NCBI GenBank assembly: GCA_900169235.1
Contig: FWCC01000008.1
Location: forward strand, 112,604 to 176,603
Origin: Zarea fungicola
Lineage: Eukaryota; Ascomycota; Sordariomycetes; Hypocreales; Cordycipitaceae
Reading direction: 5' to 3'
Length of the DNA stretch: 64,000 nt
Shown: positions 54,398-64,000 of the stretch, piece after piece
How positions within the stretch are numbered: position 1 is the stretch's first letter
Layout of the letters: each line of letters starts with the position of its first letter
Notes under the pieces: generated by a model
Databases searched by the model: none
Seen by the model: the letters and a program-made list of their open reading frames with translations, nothing else
Told to the model about the DNA's origin: nothing
Made by a program: the position numbers and the translations under genes

Positions 54398-54970
54398 TTA
54401 CCTGCTCGTGGGATCTTCCAACAGCCTGGCCGGCAAGCCTTGCTCAGCAATTCGGCCGTGGCAGGTGATACAGATACAGACTTGGTCAAAGTCTGATGCG
54501 GCGCTCAGGCGAGGCGCGACGCAAATGTATTATGCACGACGCACACTCACTCTTAATCATCTCCCATATGCGCGACTATGTTACAGTATCCAGGCCAGTA
54601 TTGAATTCACCCAGCAGCAGTAAACCCTCGCCCCTACTGGTAGTTACCTGGTTCGCCCCGCCGCTTCAGTCGCTGACGCATAATTGCACGTGCAATATAA
54701 AACAACTGCTTCTGGCCCCTACTAAGAGGGCCGAATTTTAGAGAAGCATCTAGACCGCTGCGCTCATAGGTTGATTCCCATAATCCGACAGCCTGCAGCG
54801 CATCGGTGCATTCTTCGTCTTGCCTCGCCTGCTGCCTCGCCAGTCGCGAGAGAAGCACCAGCACCGCATACAGCAATAGCTATCGAGGTAGCAGAGGCAG
54901 TGCACCCACTGCTGTCAGTGGCATCGTAAATTCCCGAGTAAAGAAAGACACGGCGGGTTCCAAAAAGAAA
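54398..54970 (-). pseudogene. Relic of an ABC-C type transporter (second nucleotide-binding domain)
   Basis: Fragments in several frames, in the right order for NBD2. First the Q-loop area (VFLYSGIYDATDSSG, near 54900-54960). Then the signature region, GLWESTYERSGLDASLKF plus PLSRGQKQLFYIARAIMR (54660-54800). After a stop and a +1 shift comes Walker B as EGLLLLGEFNTGLD, where the Asp is Gly. Finally the H-loop side, DFDQVCICITCHGRIAEQG. No transmembrane domains or Walker A were found, so this is a decayed, truncated copy. Confidence 0.72.
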
Positions 54971-55567
54971 TAAGTGATAGGAGGCTGAATTGGCTGCTTC
55001 AGCTGGCCTCGTCACGAGATGGACGATGAGGATCACGGCAATGCCCACAAAAGGCTGGTGGGTGCAATTGAGGAATTCAATTGTTCAAATTCTTTGTAAG
55101 ATCAAAATCATTTCCGCAACCAACTACAAAACGGCAGATGTTTTCGTCGTTGGAGGCACGTCATGATGTCGGCGGCGCTCAGGCCGGTGGGAAGCCGGTA
55201 AATAAAATCAATTTAATTCGATCACCTAAATCCTGGGCACTCCACAGAATTAAGGATACAACGAATTCATACGCAATTGGTGGAATGCCTATTGGTGCCG
55301 ACGAAAAACGATGCCGGTGCGTTTTTCCCCTAGGCATCGGCGTCATGCGTGTGACCTGGACGTTTCAAAAGACCAGACTCTCATCGCCAGACAAGCCACG
55401 TGAGGTTTAACAGCAAGAAGATGGAGCCAAATAAGAAGTTTTATAAGTTGGATAAAATACATTGAAAGCTAGCTGCATCATCTGGGGCAGATTGTCAAAA
55501 TGTGTTGTAAGCAATATATGTGGCTAAATTTCCCCAGCCATCCTTTCAGTGTTCTATACACACGAAC
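54971..55567. other. Intergenic right of the ABC relic
   Basis: About 600 nt. May include further unrecognisable relic sequence; no gene seen. Confidence 0.4.
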
Positions 55568-56716
55568 CTAGACACAAACCACCCATGGATCGCAAATAGC
55601 CTGGACATGATAGTTATTGTACTCTGGGAATGTACCCTTCATTGCTTCAAGGATTGGGTCAAAGAACCCCGCATTGAAGCGGGCAGTGTCGCAGGTGGAA
55701 CAAGGATTGGCCAAGAATGTATCGTATTTGGTAGAGTATGACAAACGGCCTAGGACTTTCTTATTGGCAACATCAGTAGCGGTAAGGGTGAAAGACTCGG
55801 GCATGACAACCCAGCTTGGGTGCGCGGTGGGAGCAGTGCCATTTGCGGAAATGTTAGTGCCAGGAATGGTTGGGTTTTGATTGAACCAGAGGCTGTTTAT
55901 GCCGACATCACGGAGAGCCTTGATGAGCTGTAGTGTCATGTGTGTGTCTGCATCGATCTGAACGCCAGAGCACTCAAAGGTCATCATATATCCATCGCCT
56001 CTGAAAGGGCCACCGACGCAATTTCCAGTGATTTGATCCCAAACAAAGTTGTTGATGAAGGCATCCCAGTTACTAGGCCAGTTGATGAATCGTGGGCTGA
56101 CAGCAGCATTGACAGCAAGAACCTTGCTATCGGCAGACTCAGTAGGTGCAGGGACCTGTGTAAAGTCGGATGTGGTAGGGGCAGTAGTGGAAGGGCTGGT
56201 CGAAGTCGGCGTCATATCAGACGGACGATCAGGAGGAGAGTCGTTGCCATTGCAGACAAAGGCAGACCAGCAGAGGGCATCATGGTTGACAGTCTTGTTG
56301 ATGGCAGCACTAATTGGTCTTCCATGGTAGGACCAGCAGTTCAAAGTCTCGCCGTTCTTGAGAACAGCATTGCCAGCCTTGAAACTCTCGGGCGTTTGCT
56401 CCTCAATATAGACACTCCAGACATCGCCGTTTGGCATGGTTTCGGTGGCACCATCAGGGTTCCAGGGATACTTGCCGTTTCCAAATGGGACTTCGATAGC
56501 CATCTCCGGAGCTGGTGGGTATTTACTGGCCGAATCTGGCCAGACCATAGAGTTGTACCAGTTCATCTGGCGAGAAGTTGACCACGATGGCTGAATCTTG
56601 TTGTCACCAATGCCACAATCGCAGAGGACAAGCGTGCCATTGTCACTCTTTTGGGCTTGGCTGAGAGCCGAGACTGCATTGAGGATAGCAACTGCGGTTG
56701 CAAGCTTGAATGCCAT
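55568..56716 (-). CDS. Secreted two-domain cysteine-containing protein, function unknown
   Basis: Single exon, 382 residues. The N-terminus MAFKLATAVAILNAVSALSQ is a clear secretion signal. An N-terminal domain (about 25-160) with LVLCDCGIGDNKIQPSWSTS and CWSAFVC is linked by a Ser/Thr/Pro stretch (about 165-195) to a C-terminal domain with GNCVGGPFRGDGYMMTFECS, CSTCDT and a final AICDPWVVCV. Ten Cys are paired plausibly. There are several N-glycosylation sequons. I do not recognise the family; it does not show the conserved N-terminal His of LPMOs after the signal. The divergent neighbour is the mitochondrial MRX11-like gene. Confidence 0.85.
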   Translation of the reverse strand: MAFKLATAVAILNAVSALSQAQKSDNGTLVLCDCGIGDNKIQPSWSTSRQMNWYNSMVWPDSASKYPPAPEMAIEVPFGNGKYPWNPDGATETMPNGDVWSVYIEEQTPESFKAGNAVLKNGETLNCWSYHGRPISAAINKTVNHDALCWSAFVCNGNDSPPDRPSDMTPTSTSPSTTAPTTSDFTQVPAPTESADSKVLAVNAAVSPRFINWPSNWDAFINNFVWDQITGNCVGGPFRGDGYMMTFECSGVQIDADTHMTLQLIKALRDVGINSLWFNQNPTIPGTNISANGTAPTAHPSWVVMPESFTLTATDVANKKVLGRLSYSTKYDTFLANPCSTCDTARFNAGFFDPILEAMKGTFPEYNNYHVQAICDPWVVCV

Positions 56717-57486
56717 GATCTAATCGAGAATCTTTTAGTGGTCGTTTTCGCCATTGGGTTCAAGGTATGCATACCATTAACGAGTGGTGGGTGCGTGCAA
56801 GTAAAACGCTGGGACAGTAGATGGGCGGTCTGATCTTCTGTGTGATTGTGAACGGTTTGTGAGAGATGGATGTCAACTGGCAGAAGTCTAGAGAAGATTT
56901 GGTGAAAGAAGAGAAATGTTTGAGGAGAATGAAATGGGAAACGAGTTGGGGAATAAGATGTTGAGGCCTGCACCTGGCAGCTTGCCAGCTGGCAGCTTTC
57001 GCCAAGCTGCTTCGTGTCGTCACACTGCAAACATAGGTGACCACTCAGAGCACAGGGTGATGCGAAATAGGTCCAAAATCTTTTCTTTCAGGAAGGAACA
57101 TTCTGTTTACACCGATGTCGCTTGGATTCCCCAACAAGTACAATAGACATGCTCAAGGATGGGACAGCAGCCAATCGGATTCTAACCGGACGCTATTTGT
57201 ACAAACAGCTCTTGGTACATTACGAACGAAGCCATTTCAGTTCAAAATAGAACTCAATAGACAGAGATCTGCAATCATATTTTCTATTTCTTATTCCTTT
57301 TTTGTTTTATACAAAGGATTGAACCGATTGCCAACTTTGCCAGGGAAGCGTTGCCTCTTGGGCATTGCGTCTCGGGTGGAGCTGCAGGGTAAACCGAGCT
57401 GTCGTAGGCCGCGTCACAAGCTGAACGCTCCCACAACGTCATCACGCCCAGTGTCTCCAGGGGCCAAACTCCCGCATGCAACAACC
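56717..57486. other. Divergent promoter of the secreted protein and MRX11-like genes
   Basis: 770 nt. A plus-strand frame from 57115 runs into the MRX11-like gene but its first 124 codons have no family features, so it is taken as leader. Confidence 0.45.
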
Positions 57487-58104
57487 ATGTTTCGTCGAAA
57501 ATTGTTAGCTCAGAGGCCGAGGATACTCAATAGGCCTACACTCAACCGACCGGCACGCCCTGCACCACGATGGTACCAGTCTACCGAGACCCCTACAACG
57601 TCAAAGTTCGACAAAATCACCGCCAAACTTCCCCGACGACTACAAAAGTACACACAGAGACTTCGTAACGCACCTGTCTCTCACATAGTTTCTTTCCTAA
57701 TTCTACATGAGCTTACTGCTATCGTACCGTTGTTTACGCTCTTTGCCGTTTTCCATTACACTACGTACGTGCCTTTGGCCTATGTCACAACCCACTTTGG
57801 GAGCTATGTCGAGGCCGGGGTTGCTCGCTTCGAGAAGTACTTTCGGCGGAAGGGTTGGTTTGGATTCGAAAAGAATGACACTGGAAATGATGCACAGCTG
57901 GAAGGTGGACGCGCAGACGAAACACGGGACGCTGTGGAGAAATGGCAGACGGGAGACCCCAAATACAAGATTTTGGTCGAAGTCTCGCTTGCGTACGCGA
58001 TTACTAAAGCACTTCTCCCCTTAAGAGTTATTGGAAGCGTGTGGGCTACACCATGGTTTGCTGGCGTTCTTCTGACATTACGCAAAGCTGTATTGCGGAG
58101 ATAA
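57487..58104 (+). CDS. Mitochondrial inner-membrane protein, MRX11/DUF1279-like
   Basis: Single exon, 205 residues. The N-terminus (MFRRKLLAQRPRILNRP) is strongly basic without acids, a mitochondrial presequence, ending near RWYQSTE. The DUF1279-type membrane block is VSHIVSFLILHELTAIVPL followed by FAVFHYTTYVPLAYVTTHF, and a second hydrophobic part near the C-terminus is AYAITKALLPLRVIGSVWATPW. Yeast Mrx11 is a component of mitochondrial organisation-of-expression (MIOREX) complexes; the match is by the helix pattern and HELTAIVPL-like motif, so the name is probable rather than certain. Confidence 0.8.
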   Translation: MFRRKLLAQRPRILNRPTLNRPARPAPRWYQSTETPTTSKFDKITAKLPRRLQKYTQRLRNAPVSHIVSFLILHELTAIVPLFTLFAVFHYTTYVPLAYVTTHFGSYVEAGVARFEKYFRRKGWFGFEKNDTGNDAQLEGGRADETRDAVEKWQTGDPKYKILVEVSLAYAITKALLPLRVIGSVWATPWFAGVLLTLRKAVLRR

Positions 58105-58257
58105 CGATTCAAAGGGCGGCACAATCATTCAGTTTTCAGGCAAAACTTGGTTTATTTTATTTTATTTTTATTTTTTGTCCATTACATAAGTCTTTGCAAT
58201 GATTAAGAAACATTAAAGGTTTTCGCACATTACTCCGAGCTTGGCGGATGAACAAGC

Positions 58258-59054
58258 TTAGGCCTTCTCGTAAATCCAGTTGAACTGGGCGGAGGTCCAG
58301 CTGATGAGGTCCTTGGGCTCGAACCAGAGGGCAATCTCCTTCTTGGCGTTCTCGACAGAGTCGGAACCGTGGCAGACATTGCGGCCGACATCAATGGCGA
58401 AGTCACCACGGATGGTGCCAGGGGCGGAGGCAAGAGGGTTGGTGGCACCGAGGATGGCTGACGGCCGTTAGCTATTGTTTTGTTACCATTCAATATGGGT
58501 ACTTACTGCGGCCGGTCTTGACGGCATCACGGCCCTCCCAAACCATGGCGCAGATGGGACCAGAAAGCATGTCTAATTTGAGTTAGAGATAATTTAGAAT
58601 CACAAGGGTATCTTGTTCATACACTGAATCAGACCGTCGAAGAAGGGCTTTCCCTTGAGATCGGCATCTTAGAAAGTGTTAGCAAGATGGGCAGTGCCGT
58701 GAACTCATGTTTTCCCTCACAGTGGCTCTCAAGGTGGTCCTTGGAGGGGGAAACAAGCTTGATAGCAACGAGCTTGAAGCTACCATGGGCGTCAGTATAT
58801 CTATGTTTTGGTATTCCAGTCGTGTGGACGAGTGCCTACCCTCGGTTCTCGAAGCGGGAGACGATGGGGCCAACAAGGCCACGCTACGATACGGTCAGTA
58901 CGGGGAAGAGTCAGACATTGCATCAAAATACAGAGGCATAAACTTACCTGAACGCCGTCAGGCTTGATAGCAATGAAGCTATTGCGGTGTTAAAAAGATT
59001 TGTTCGCGGGATGGAGGGGTAATGGCGGGGTTCTCACGTTTGCTCGGTAGACAT
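58258..59054 (-). CDS. Nucleoside diphosphate kinase
   Basis: Moves the terminal phosphate among NTPs and NDPs. Seven exons on the minus strand: 59038-59054, 58948-58978, 58840-58883, 58721-58779, 58623-58667, 58507-58572 and 58258-58457. They sum to 462 nt, 153 residues, exactly the family's usual length. Sequence: [56 protein letters not shown] and [17 protein letters not shown] with the active-site His, then EIALWF. Introns are 49-64 nt. Secure identity. Confidence 0.95.
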
Positions 59055-59929
59055 CTTGGGTGAGGAGTCTATTGGTAGTTTGGGAAAAGTAGTATGTAAG
59101 GAGGGAAGTTGGGATTCCGAAATAACAGGGGATATGGACTTAGACTCTTTGTTTTGGATCGGAAAGAGGAGAAAGCAAAATCCAAGCAGAAGAAATGGTA
59201 GAAGGAAAATTGGTGGGGGCAGGGTTACGGTGAGAGGCTTCCACAGTGCGCGTCTCAAGCCGTGGGCCAGTTTGGTGTTACGAGCGGGGTGCTCGTCCTG
59301 GGATTCAGGCATTTGATGTGGAACGGTACAGTGCAGAAGATTCTTTCCCCACGTGTTCTAGTTTGGTACTGAGTCCTGCCGCCAAAAGGGGAAGCTGCTT
59401 TCAGGAGACTTTGTTGAAGAACGCAATTGGAACTGAGGCCGAGTAAAGAGTGTAGTAGGGTAAATAAATACAACACTGTGCTATGTGACACTTATCATGA
59501 TGCGAGATAGCGATATGTCGTCAATTGAGCCTCTCTATGCCTGGCCAGAGTGAGCTGCTGCACAGTGCGTAGAAGAGGGAGCTTAGGCGCCAGTGCATTA
59601 GCCAGCGTAAGCGTTACAACGGGACTCCGCTGTACCGGTTAGTTGAGCTTAACGAAGCGTTGCCCCTCCAAGCCTTTAATACTGTGGCGCTGCTGGTACT
59701 AGGCCAAGGATGCGCTAGTCCTAATAAAGGAGCTCTCCTGGACGGGACAGCTTGCGCAGGGCCCGTGGCCGGAGACCAAGTCTTTAACTACCCATATTCT
59801 GTAGCCCATCTGTCATTCCAGCCGGCAAAACTGCAGACTACAAGACATCTGCAGATGCTTCAGGATTAAAATTATTTCTTCTTCTACCCATTTTGTGAAG
59901 TTTGTGTCCTCAGACACGAGTTCGTCATC
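59055..59929. other. Divergent promoter of NDK and glucosidase II alpha
   Basis: 875 nt between opposite starts, no gene seen. A 69-codon plus frame at 59660 has no feature. Confidence 0.45.
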
Positions 59930-62909
59930 ATGGGGCTGAGAGCAGCCCATTCGGCGTGGACAGGGCTCCTCGTTGCATTGGCCATTTTAATGTGTTTTGT
60001 GATGCCTGGAGGCAAGTGCATGGACGAATTGAACATTGAACTTCTTACTAACATGTAACTTAGCATCTGTGAAAGAACACGACTTTAAGAAATGCGATCA
60101 GTCGGGCTTTTGCAAGCGAAACCGAGCGTACGCCGACACAGCGACCGCAGAAAGCTCACGATGGCAATCACCTTACAATGTCCAGCCGGCCTCTGTCTCA
60201 TTCAAAGATGGCCAGCTCCACGCTGTTATTAAGAAGACTATCAACACCAATGGCGACACTGTCAACCTGCCAATCACTGTGTCTTTCCTGCAATCTGGAA
60301 ATGCGCGCGTGACGGTTGATGAAGAACGACGACAGAAACAAGACATTGAGCTTCGCCACGATAGCAAAATCAGAAAAGAGCGATATAATGAGGCTGGAGA
60401 CTGGGTCCTCGTCGGAGGCTTAGAGCTTGACGAGAATGCCAAGATATCGCACCAAGATGACACTCAGACTAACATCCAGTATGGCAAAGATGGCAATCTG
60501 GAAGCCGCCATCAAGTATTCGCCCCTAGTAATCGATTTCCGACGCGACGGTGCATCCCATGTCCGATTTAATGATCGCGGGTTTCTCAACATGGAACATT
60601 GGCGGCCCAAGATTGAGAAGATTGAAAAGCCAGAGGGCGAGGCTGAGGGCCAGGAAGCGGCCCCAGAAGAGAAGAGTGCTGAGGACGAGTCGACATGGTG
60701 GGAGGAAACTTTTGGTGGAAATACTGACTCTAAGCCACGCGGACCAGAGAGTCTTGCACTGGATATCTCATTCCTCGGATACGAGCATGTTTTTGGCATC
60801 CCAGAGCACACCGGCTCACTGTCCTTGAAGCAGACTCGAGGTGGCAATGGCAATCATGACGAGCCGTACCGCATGTACAACTCTGATGTCTTTGAATACA
60901 TTCTAGACAGCCCCATGACACTGTATGGCTCGATTCCTCTCATGCAGGCTCACAGAAAAGACTCGACTGTCGGCGTCTTCTGGTTGAATGCCGCCGAGAC
61001 TTGGGTCGACATTGTAAAGTCCAAGGCTGCGAGCAACCCTTTGACACTTGGAAGGACCGGCAAAATCAACACTGAAACACACTGGATATCTGAGAGTGGT
61101 CTACTAGACGTCTTTGTTTTCCTCGGGCCGACCCCCCAGGATATCACAAGGACCTACGGAGAGCTAACAGGGTACTCTGCCATGCCACAGGAATTTGCTG
61201 TTGGGTACCACCAGTGCCGATGGAATTACATTTCTGACGACGACGTCAAGGATGTTGACCGCAAGATGGACAAGTTCAAAATTCCGTATGACGTTATTTG
61301 GCTCGATATTGAGTACCTCGATGACAGAAAGTACTTCACCTGGGATCCCCATTCGTTCACCGACCCCACCGGCATGGGCAAGCAGCTAGAGGATCACTCG
61401 CGACAGCTCGTCGTCATCATTGACCCGCATATCAAGAAGCTCGAAGGTTACCCCATCTACGATCAGCTCAGCTCCCAGGACCTGGCCGTCTACGATAAGG
61501 AGGGTAAAGTTTATGAGGGTTGGTGCTGGCCCGGTTCGTCAAACTGGATCGATTGCTTCAACCCCAAGGCAATCGAGTGGTGGAAGAGCCTGTACAAGTA
61601 CGACAATTTCAAGGGAACTCTGGAGAATACCTTTATCTGGAATGACATGAATGAGCCTTCAGTGTTCAACGGCCCCGAGACTACTATGCCCAAAGACAAC
61701 ATCCACTTTGGCCAGTGGGAGCACCGTGATGTCCACAACATCAACGGCCTGACTTTCCACAATGCAACATTCCAGGCCCTGAAAACGCGCAAGAAGGGCG
61801 AATTGCGACGACCGTTTGTACTCACTCGCTCTTTCTACTCTGGGTCTCAGCGACTCGGAGCCATGTGGACCGGCGATAATCAAGCAACCTGGGAGCACCT
61901 CGCCGCGTCCATCCCCATGATTCTCAACCAGGGCATCTCTGGATTCCCCTTTGCTGGTGCGGATGTGGGTGGCTTCTTTGGCAACCCATCGAAGGATTTG
62001 ATGGCTCGTTGGTACCAGGCCGGCGCGTTTTACCCGTTTTTCCGTGGACATGCCCACATTGATTCTCGTCGCCGCGAGCCATATCTTCTTGGCGAGCCAT
62101 ACACTGGCATCCTGACGCAAGCTCTGAGGCTGCGCTACGCTCTACTACCTTCATGGTACACAGCCTTCTTCCATGCCAACCGCGATGGCAGCCCGATTGT
62201 GCGCCCTATGTACTGGACTCACCCTTCGGAGGAGTCTGGCTTTGCTGTTGATGATCAGCTGTTTGTTGGGTCCACGGGTATCCTCGTGAAGCCAATTGTT
62301 GAGGAGAACAGATTTTCCACCGACATTTTCATCCCTGACAACGAGGTCTACTATGACTATACGACATACAACAAACTTGCCACACAGCAGGGCAAGCGCA
62401 TTACAGTTGCGGCAGCCATTGATCAAATTCCCATGCTCATGCGTGGTGGCCACGTGTTTGCGCGCCGCGATATTCCTCGACGATCCAGCAAGGCCATGAG
62501 GTTTGACGATTATACACTGGTAGTGACTGTGTCCAAGGCGGGTGTCGCTGCGGGCGAGCTCTATGCCGATGACGGCGACTCGTTTGAGCACGAAAAGGGA
62601 CAGTACATCTACCGCAGGTTTAGCCTCACTATGGACGGCATGACGTCGACGGATGCTGAGGGCCGAAACGCCAAGTCTGTCAAGGCTGGGGAGTGGTTGA
62701 AGGCACAGAACCAAGTCCATGTAGACAAGATTATCATTGTCGGTGCATCGGCGGCGTGGAACAAGAAAGAGGCCGAGATTGAATCCGAGGGCAAGGCGTG
62801 GTCCGTGCAAGTTGACTACCACGCCGAGTCCAGCGGGCAGGCTGCGTTTGCCGTGGTAGGCCGTGTTGGAGCCAAGATTGGCAGCGACTGGAAGATTACG
62901 CTGGCTTAG
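59930..62909 (+). CDS. Glucosidase II alpha subunit (GH31), ER glycoprotein processing
   Basis: Removes the two inner glucoses from N-glycans in the ER during folding control. Exons are 59930-60011 and 60064-62909 (975 residues). The intron is GC-AG (GCAAGT donor, ACTAAC branch point); only this junction gives a continuous signal peptide (GLLVALAILMCFV) joined to ASVKEHDFKKCDQSGFCKRN, the standard mature start. The GH31 nucleophile motif is IWNDMNEPSVF and the acid/base region SQRLGAMWTGDNQATWEHL. DVIWLDIEYLDDRKYFTWD and GFPFAGADVGGFFGNPS are also typical. No transmembrane segment beyond the signal; a beta subunit would hold it in the ER. Downstream is only 3' sequence. Confidence 0.96.
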
Positions 62910-64000
62910 GCGCGTGGATATTATAGTACTATAGAGGATTCCGGTGCAATGCCAGCTGGCGTACGTGTAGAACAAAAAAGCTATTTAGAGGTATGAATCA
63001 CAAGCCGTTTACCCAAGTTTCGTTGGGGATGCCAAAGTTGGATGTAGGTATGTTCATAGCGCGTAAACGGGCTAGCCCAATGTTTATCTCTTTAAATCAG
63101 GGCAACTGAGACGTATGACCAGATTAGGTTTACGGATAGAGAGCAAATGACATGAATGGCGTAGATGTGCAAATTATAACTACGCCTATATTGGCTGTAT
63201 GGCGGCCAGTCTAAACATTTCCCAGTCAAACAATTTGCGATGAGCGACTCCGGCGTGGACTGAGACGCCAAGGATTGAGACTTGGTATTCGTCCTAGTTC
63301 CATTTATAATATTTTGAAACGTCTGTTGTTTGCTTAACTTGAGCATGCCACCCTGTTCCGTGACTTGGCCAGGCGTGACGTAGGGCGATAGAGGGAGATG
63401 GTCTCGAGGTGGGCCGTAAGTTTAGTGGCCTGTTGAGCACCACTGATCTTTACCGAGACTATCTGCTACCGTTGTGATAACCCGAGCTTGGCCGGAGCAC
63501 ATGCCACCAGCAGCGATAGTGTTTTGTCGATGGGGTTCTGTCAGTGGGTTCTGCCGGCTCGGTGGACTTGGCCGGTTCGCCTGAGTTCCGTCTACCACGG
63601 CAGCGATCGCCAGTGGCTCAAGTGGCTGTCCGCCACAGGCAATGGTGCGGGTCCTGGCAGAGCCTCGAGTCCACTATAACGTTGGAAACACAGATGCCAA
63701 ACGAACCCTATTTGCTTGTTACCCCCTGCTGTGGACAAATCGGCCCACCTTCCAACATCGAGTCCCCAATTAACAACTCCACCAGTGACGACCAAGAGAA
63801 ACGGAACTGTTGTTAAATTTTATCAGTAATGACTGACCAGTGTTGCCAGTTTGCCAGTGCATCTGTGGCATTGCCCCAATTCATCCAAATATCCCTACAC
63901 CCCCATTCTTCCGGACCGCCCGTGTTTCTTTTGGGACCCAATTCTCTCCCACGGCCCTCCAAGGCCCGCCAAGGGAATCAAGCATGTGGGTGACAAAAAA
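62910..64000. other. Intergenic to the window end
   Basis: 1.1 kb. Glucosidase II 3' region; no gene recognised. Frames up to 90 codons (63544-63816) look random. Confidence 0.45.

Noticed and set aside
1..64000. CRISPR arrays, rRNA genes, intact transposons
   Set aside because: None seen; the only tandem arrays are the coding repeats and the minisatellite at 47.4 kb.

Overview
The window looks like nuclear DNA of a filamentous ascomycete, most likely a Sordariomycete close to Hypocreales. Reasons: mostly short introns (about 50-160 nt) with GT-AG ends and CTRAC branch points, long pyrimidine-rich leaders, a Zn2Cys6 regulator, RTA1, DUF3712 and MFS families, and housekeeping proteins of clear fungal type. 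The order is inferred, not proved. I reconstructed 21 protein genes (one of them interrupted by an assembly gap), one intron-containing tRNA and one transporter relic. Spliced genes were joined by hand; exon ranges are in each entry and the summed lengths stay in frame.

Layout. 0-5.5 kb: 20S proteasome alpha subunit (PRE10), a cytochrome P450 and a small eight-cysteine secreted protein, all on the minus strand. 6-12 kb: an ADP-ribosylglycohydrolase, cysteinyl-tRNA synthetase and TRM61; the last two share a divergent promoter. 12.5-18.3 kb: an accessory-looking trio of aldo-keto reductase, Zn2Cys6 regulator and HSL-type hydrolase between housekeeping genes. 18.7-21.6 kb: SmD3 and a mitochondrial membrane protein. 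21.6-27.2 kb: almost gene-free. 27.2-28.7 kb: a DUF3712 membrane protein. 28.7-33.5 kb: again gene-poor, with a poly-C assembly seam.

33.5-37.0 kb holds the most unusual gene: a secreted-looking protein of about 1,160 residues made of 14 leucine-rich units of 57, 76 or 83 residues, which break down into 19-residue modules. A 62-N gap sits inside the array and is mis-sized by 4 nt. 38-47 kb: an FkbM methyltransferase, an MFSD5/MOT2-type transporter, a coiled-coil protein and an RTA1 protein. 47.4-48.2 kb: a compound minisatellite, tRNA-Lys(CTT) and an AT-rich island. 48.5-51.6 kb: a divergent MFS exporter and methyltransferase pair. 53.2-57 kb: a GH18 enzyme without signal peptide, a decayed ABC transporter and a two-domain secreted protein. 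57.5-63 kb: a MRX11-like mitochondrial protein, nucleoside diphosphate kinase and glucosidase II alpha.

Most genes are ordinary cell machinery. The accessory genes (P450, eight-cysteine protein, AKR/regulator/hydrolase trio, MFS/methyltransferase pair, repeat protein) are where new biology is most likely.
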